21,513 nt of DNA, taken from a virus. The notes below the pieces were generated by a model, which did no database searches, was not told where the DNA came from, and saw only the letters and a program-made list of their open reading frames with translations. The DNA lies in IMG/VR virus record IMGVR_UViG_3300037963_005623, positions 1-21,513 of that record. One strand, 5' to 3'. Each line of letters starts with the position of its first letter. The stretch's first letter is position 1. Position numbers and translations under genes: made by a program. Positions 21,135 to 21,513 of the stretch are shown here, piece after piece.

Positions 21135-21285
21135 ATGGTTCCCAGTGTTCCCATCCATACCTATGAACTGCCCACATTCCTATTATGGGAACAAAGATTA
21201 ATATAAAACTTAGACTACCAATACCCCATGGATTATTGAGTGTGGCAGATGCAAAGTGTGCTGCTTTTAGTGCTATGTCTTTCAT
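21115..21285 (-). CDS. small single-span membrane protein, unknown function
   Basis: A 56-residue protein with one hydrophobic segment at about residues 24-47 (GIGSLSFILIFVPIIGMWAV), preceded by an amphipathic stretch (KDIALKAAHFASATLNN) and followed by a polar, aromatic-rich tail (HRYGWEHWEPFDRGHK). The ATG at 21285 overlaps the upstream stop as ATGA and has GGAGG at good spacing, so the longer frame to 21309 is rejected. Located near hli and ferredoxin in a cyanophage, it might act at the thylakoid or cell membrane, but no homologue is recognised. Confidence 0.75.
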   Translation of the reverse strand: MKDIALKAAHFASATLNNPWGIGSLSFILIFVPIIGMWAVHRYGWEHWEPFDRGHK

Positions 21286-21491
21286 AATCGTCCTCCCCAG
21301 ACATCCCACCTATCTTTAAAATAAAAATTAACTTCTGTTAGTGTTCCTGTTGGAGTCGGCTCATCGGATTCTGCCCACTTCTCACAAAATCTATGTAGAG
21401 GTTCTGAACCATTAACTGCTACGACTCCATACATTCTTGCAAATGCACACATAGCAAATCCATATCTATTCTTGATTTCTTCTTGATCCAT
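21282..21491 (-). CDS. hypothetical small protein
   Basis: A 69-residue soluble protein starting MDQEEIKNRYGFAMCAFARMYG, with two Cys and a tryptophan-rich C terminus (DRWDVWGGRL). No domain is recognised. A strong Shine-Dalgarno, AGGAGG (21502-21507), lies 10 nt before the ATG, which makes the start secure. It is coupled by an ATGA overlap to the small membrane protein that follows. Its promoter lies outside the window. Confidence 0.75.
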   Translation of the reverse strand: MDQEEIKNRYGFAMCAFARMYGVVAVNGSEPLHRFCEKWAESDEPTPTGTLTEVNFYFKDRWDVWGGRL

Positions 21492-21513
21492 TTACTGTTT
21501 CCCTCCTTTCGCA

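Noticed and set aside
20940-21206. Plus-strand 88-residue open frame
   Set aside because: It reads through the tRNA-Pro gene in antisense and has no promoter or ribosome binding site.

Overview
The window looks like part of the genome of a T4-like myovirus that infects marine picocyanobacteria (Synechococcus or Prochlorococcus). The evidence is a short single-helix high-light-inducible protein gene (hli), what looks like the first codons of a plant-type ferredoxin gene, a phage-style tRNA-Pro, AT-rich DNA, start/stop overlaps between most neighbouring genes, and small host-like morons next to a large surface-glycan cluster. All convincing genes lie on the minus strand, so biological order runs from high to low coordinates. 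The assignment rests on gene content; no structural phage gene is in view.

Right end (about 20.4-21.5 kb). Two small genes overlap by ATGA (21491-21115). The end of the second contains a consensus promoter for a structured leader and tRNA-Pro(UGG) (20962-21033). A second consensus promoter then drives two more small unknown genes (20886-20414). A 239-bp gap follows, holding tandem covarying hairpin repeats. It ends in an intrinsic terminator interlocked with the promoter of the glycan cluster.

Glycan cluster (about 20.2-0.4 kb; 22 genes in four promoter-led units). Unit 1 (20174-17432): a TagD/HldE-type cytidylyltransferase, RmlB, RmlC and an SDR epimerase/reductase. Unit 2 (17383-16340): a GDP-mannose 3,5-epimerase, close in motif to the plant vitamin C enzyme. 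Unit 3 (16292-8049): a KdsC-type phosphatase, a PfkB kinase, a sugar nucleotidyltransferase, a cupin, a GDPD-like phosphodiesterase, an FkbM methyltransferase, a glycosyltransferase-like protein, an HddA-type heptose kinase, a small HAD phosphatase, a second cupin, an HddC-type guanylyltransferase, an RmlD-like SDR and a GDP-mannose 4,6-dehydratase/reductase-like SDR. Unit 4 (8004-407): mostly glycosyltransferases, including a GT4-GT6 fusion next to its own GT4 paralogue, a GT11 and a GT25, plus one SDR. Units 1-3 mostly make or modify activated sugars (dTDP-, GDP-hexose and probably GDP-heptose), and unit 4 assembles them. The product could be a glycan that alters the host surface during infection or that decorates the virion; the sequence does not decide between these.

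Left end (1-400). hli has its own promoter, followed by another promoter and the first 13 codons of a ferredoxin-like gene.

The most striking regulatory pattern is eight sigma70-like promoters, all with exactly 17 bp between -35 and -10. The seven that precede a protein gene lie close enough to give short predicted leaders. In three of them the TGA stop codon of the upstream gene forms part of the TTGAC -35 hexamer.
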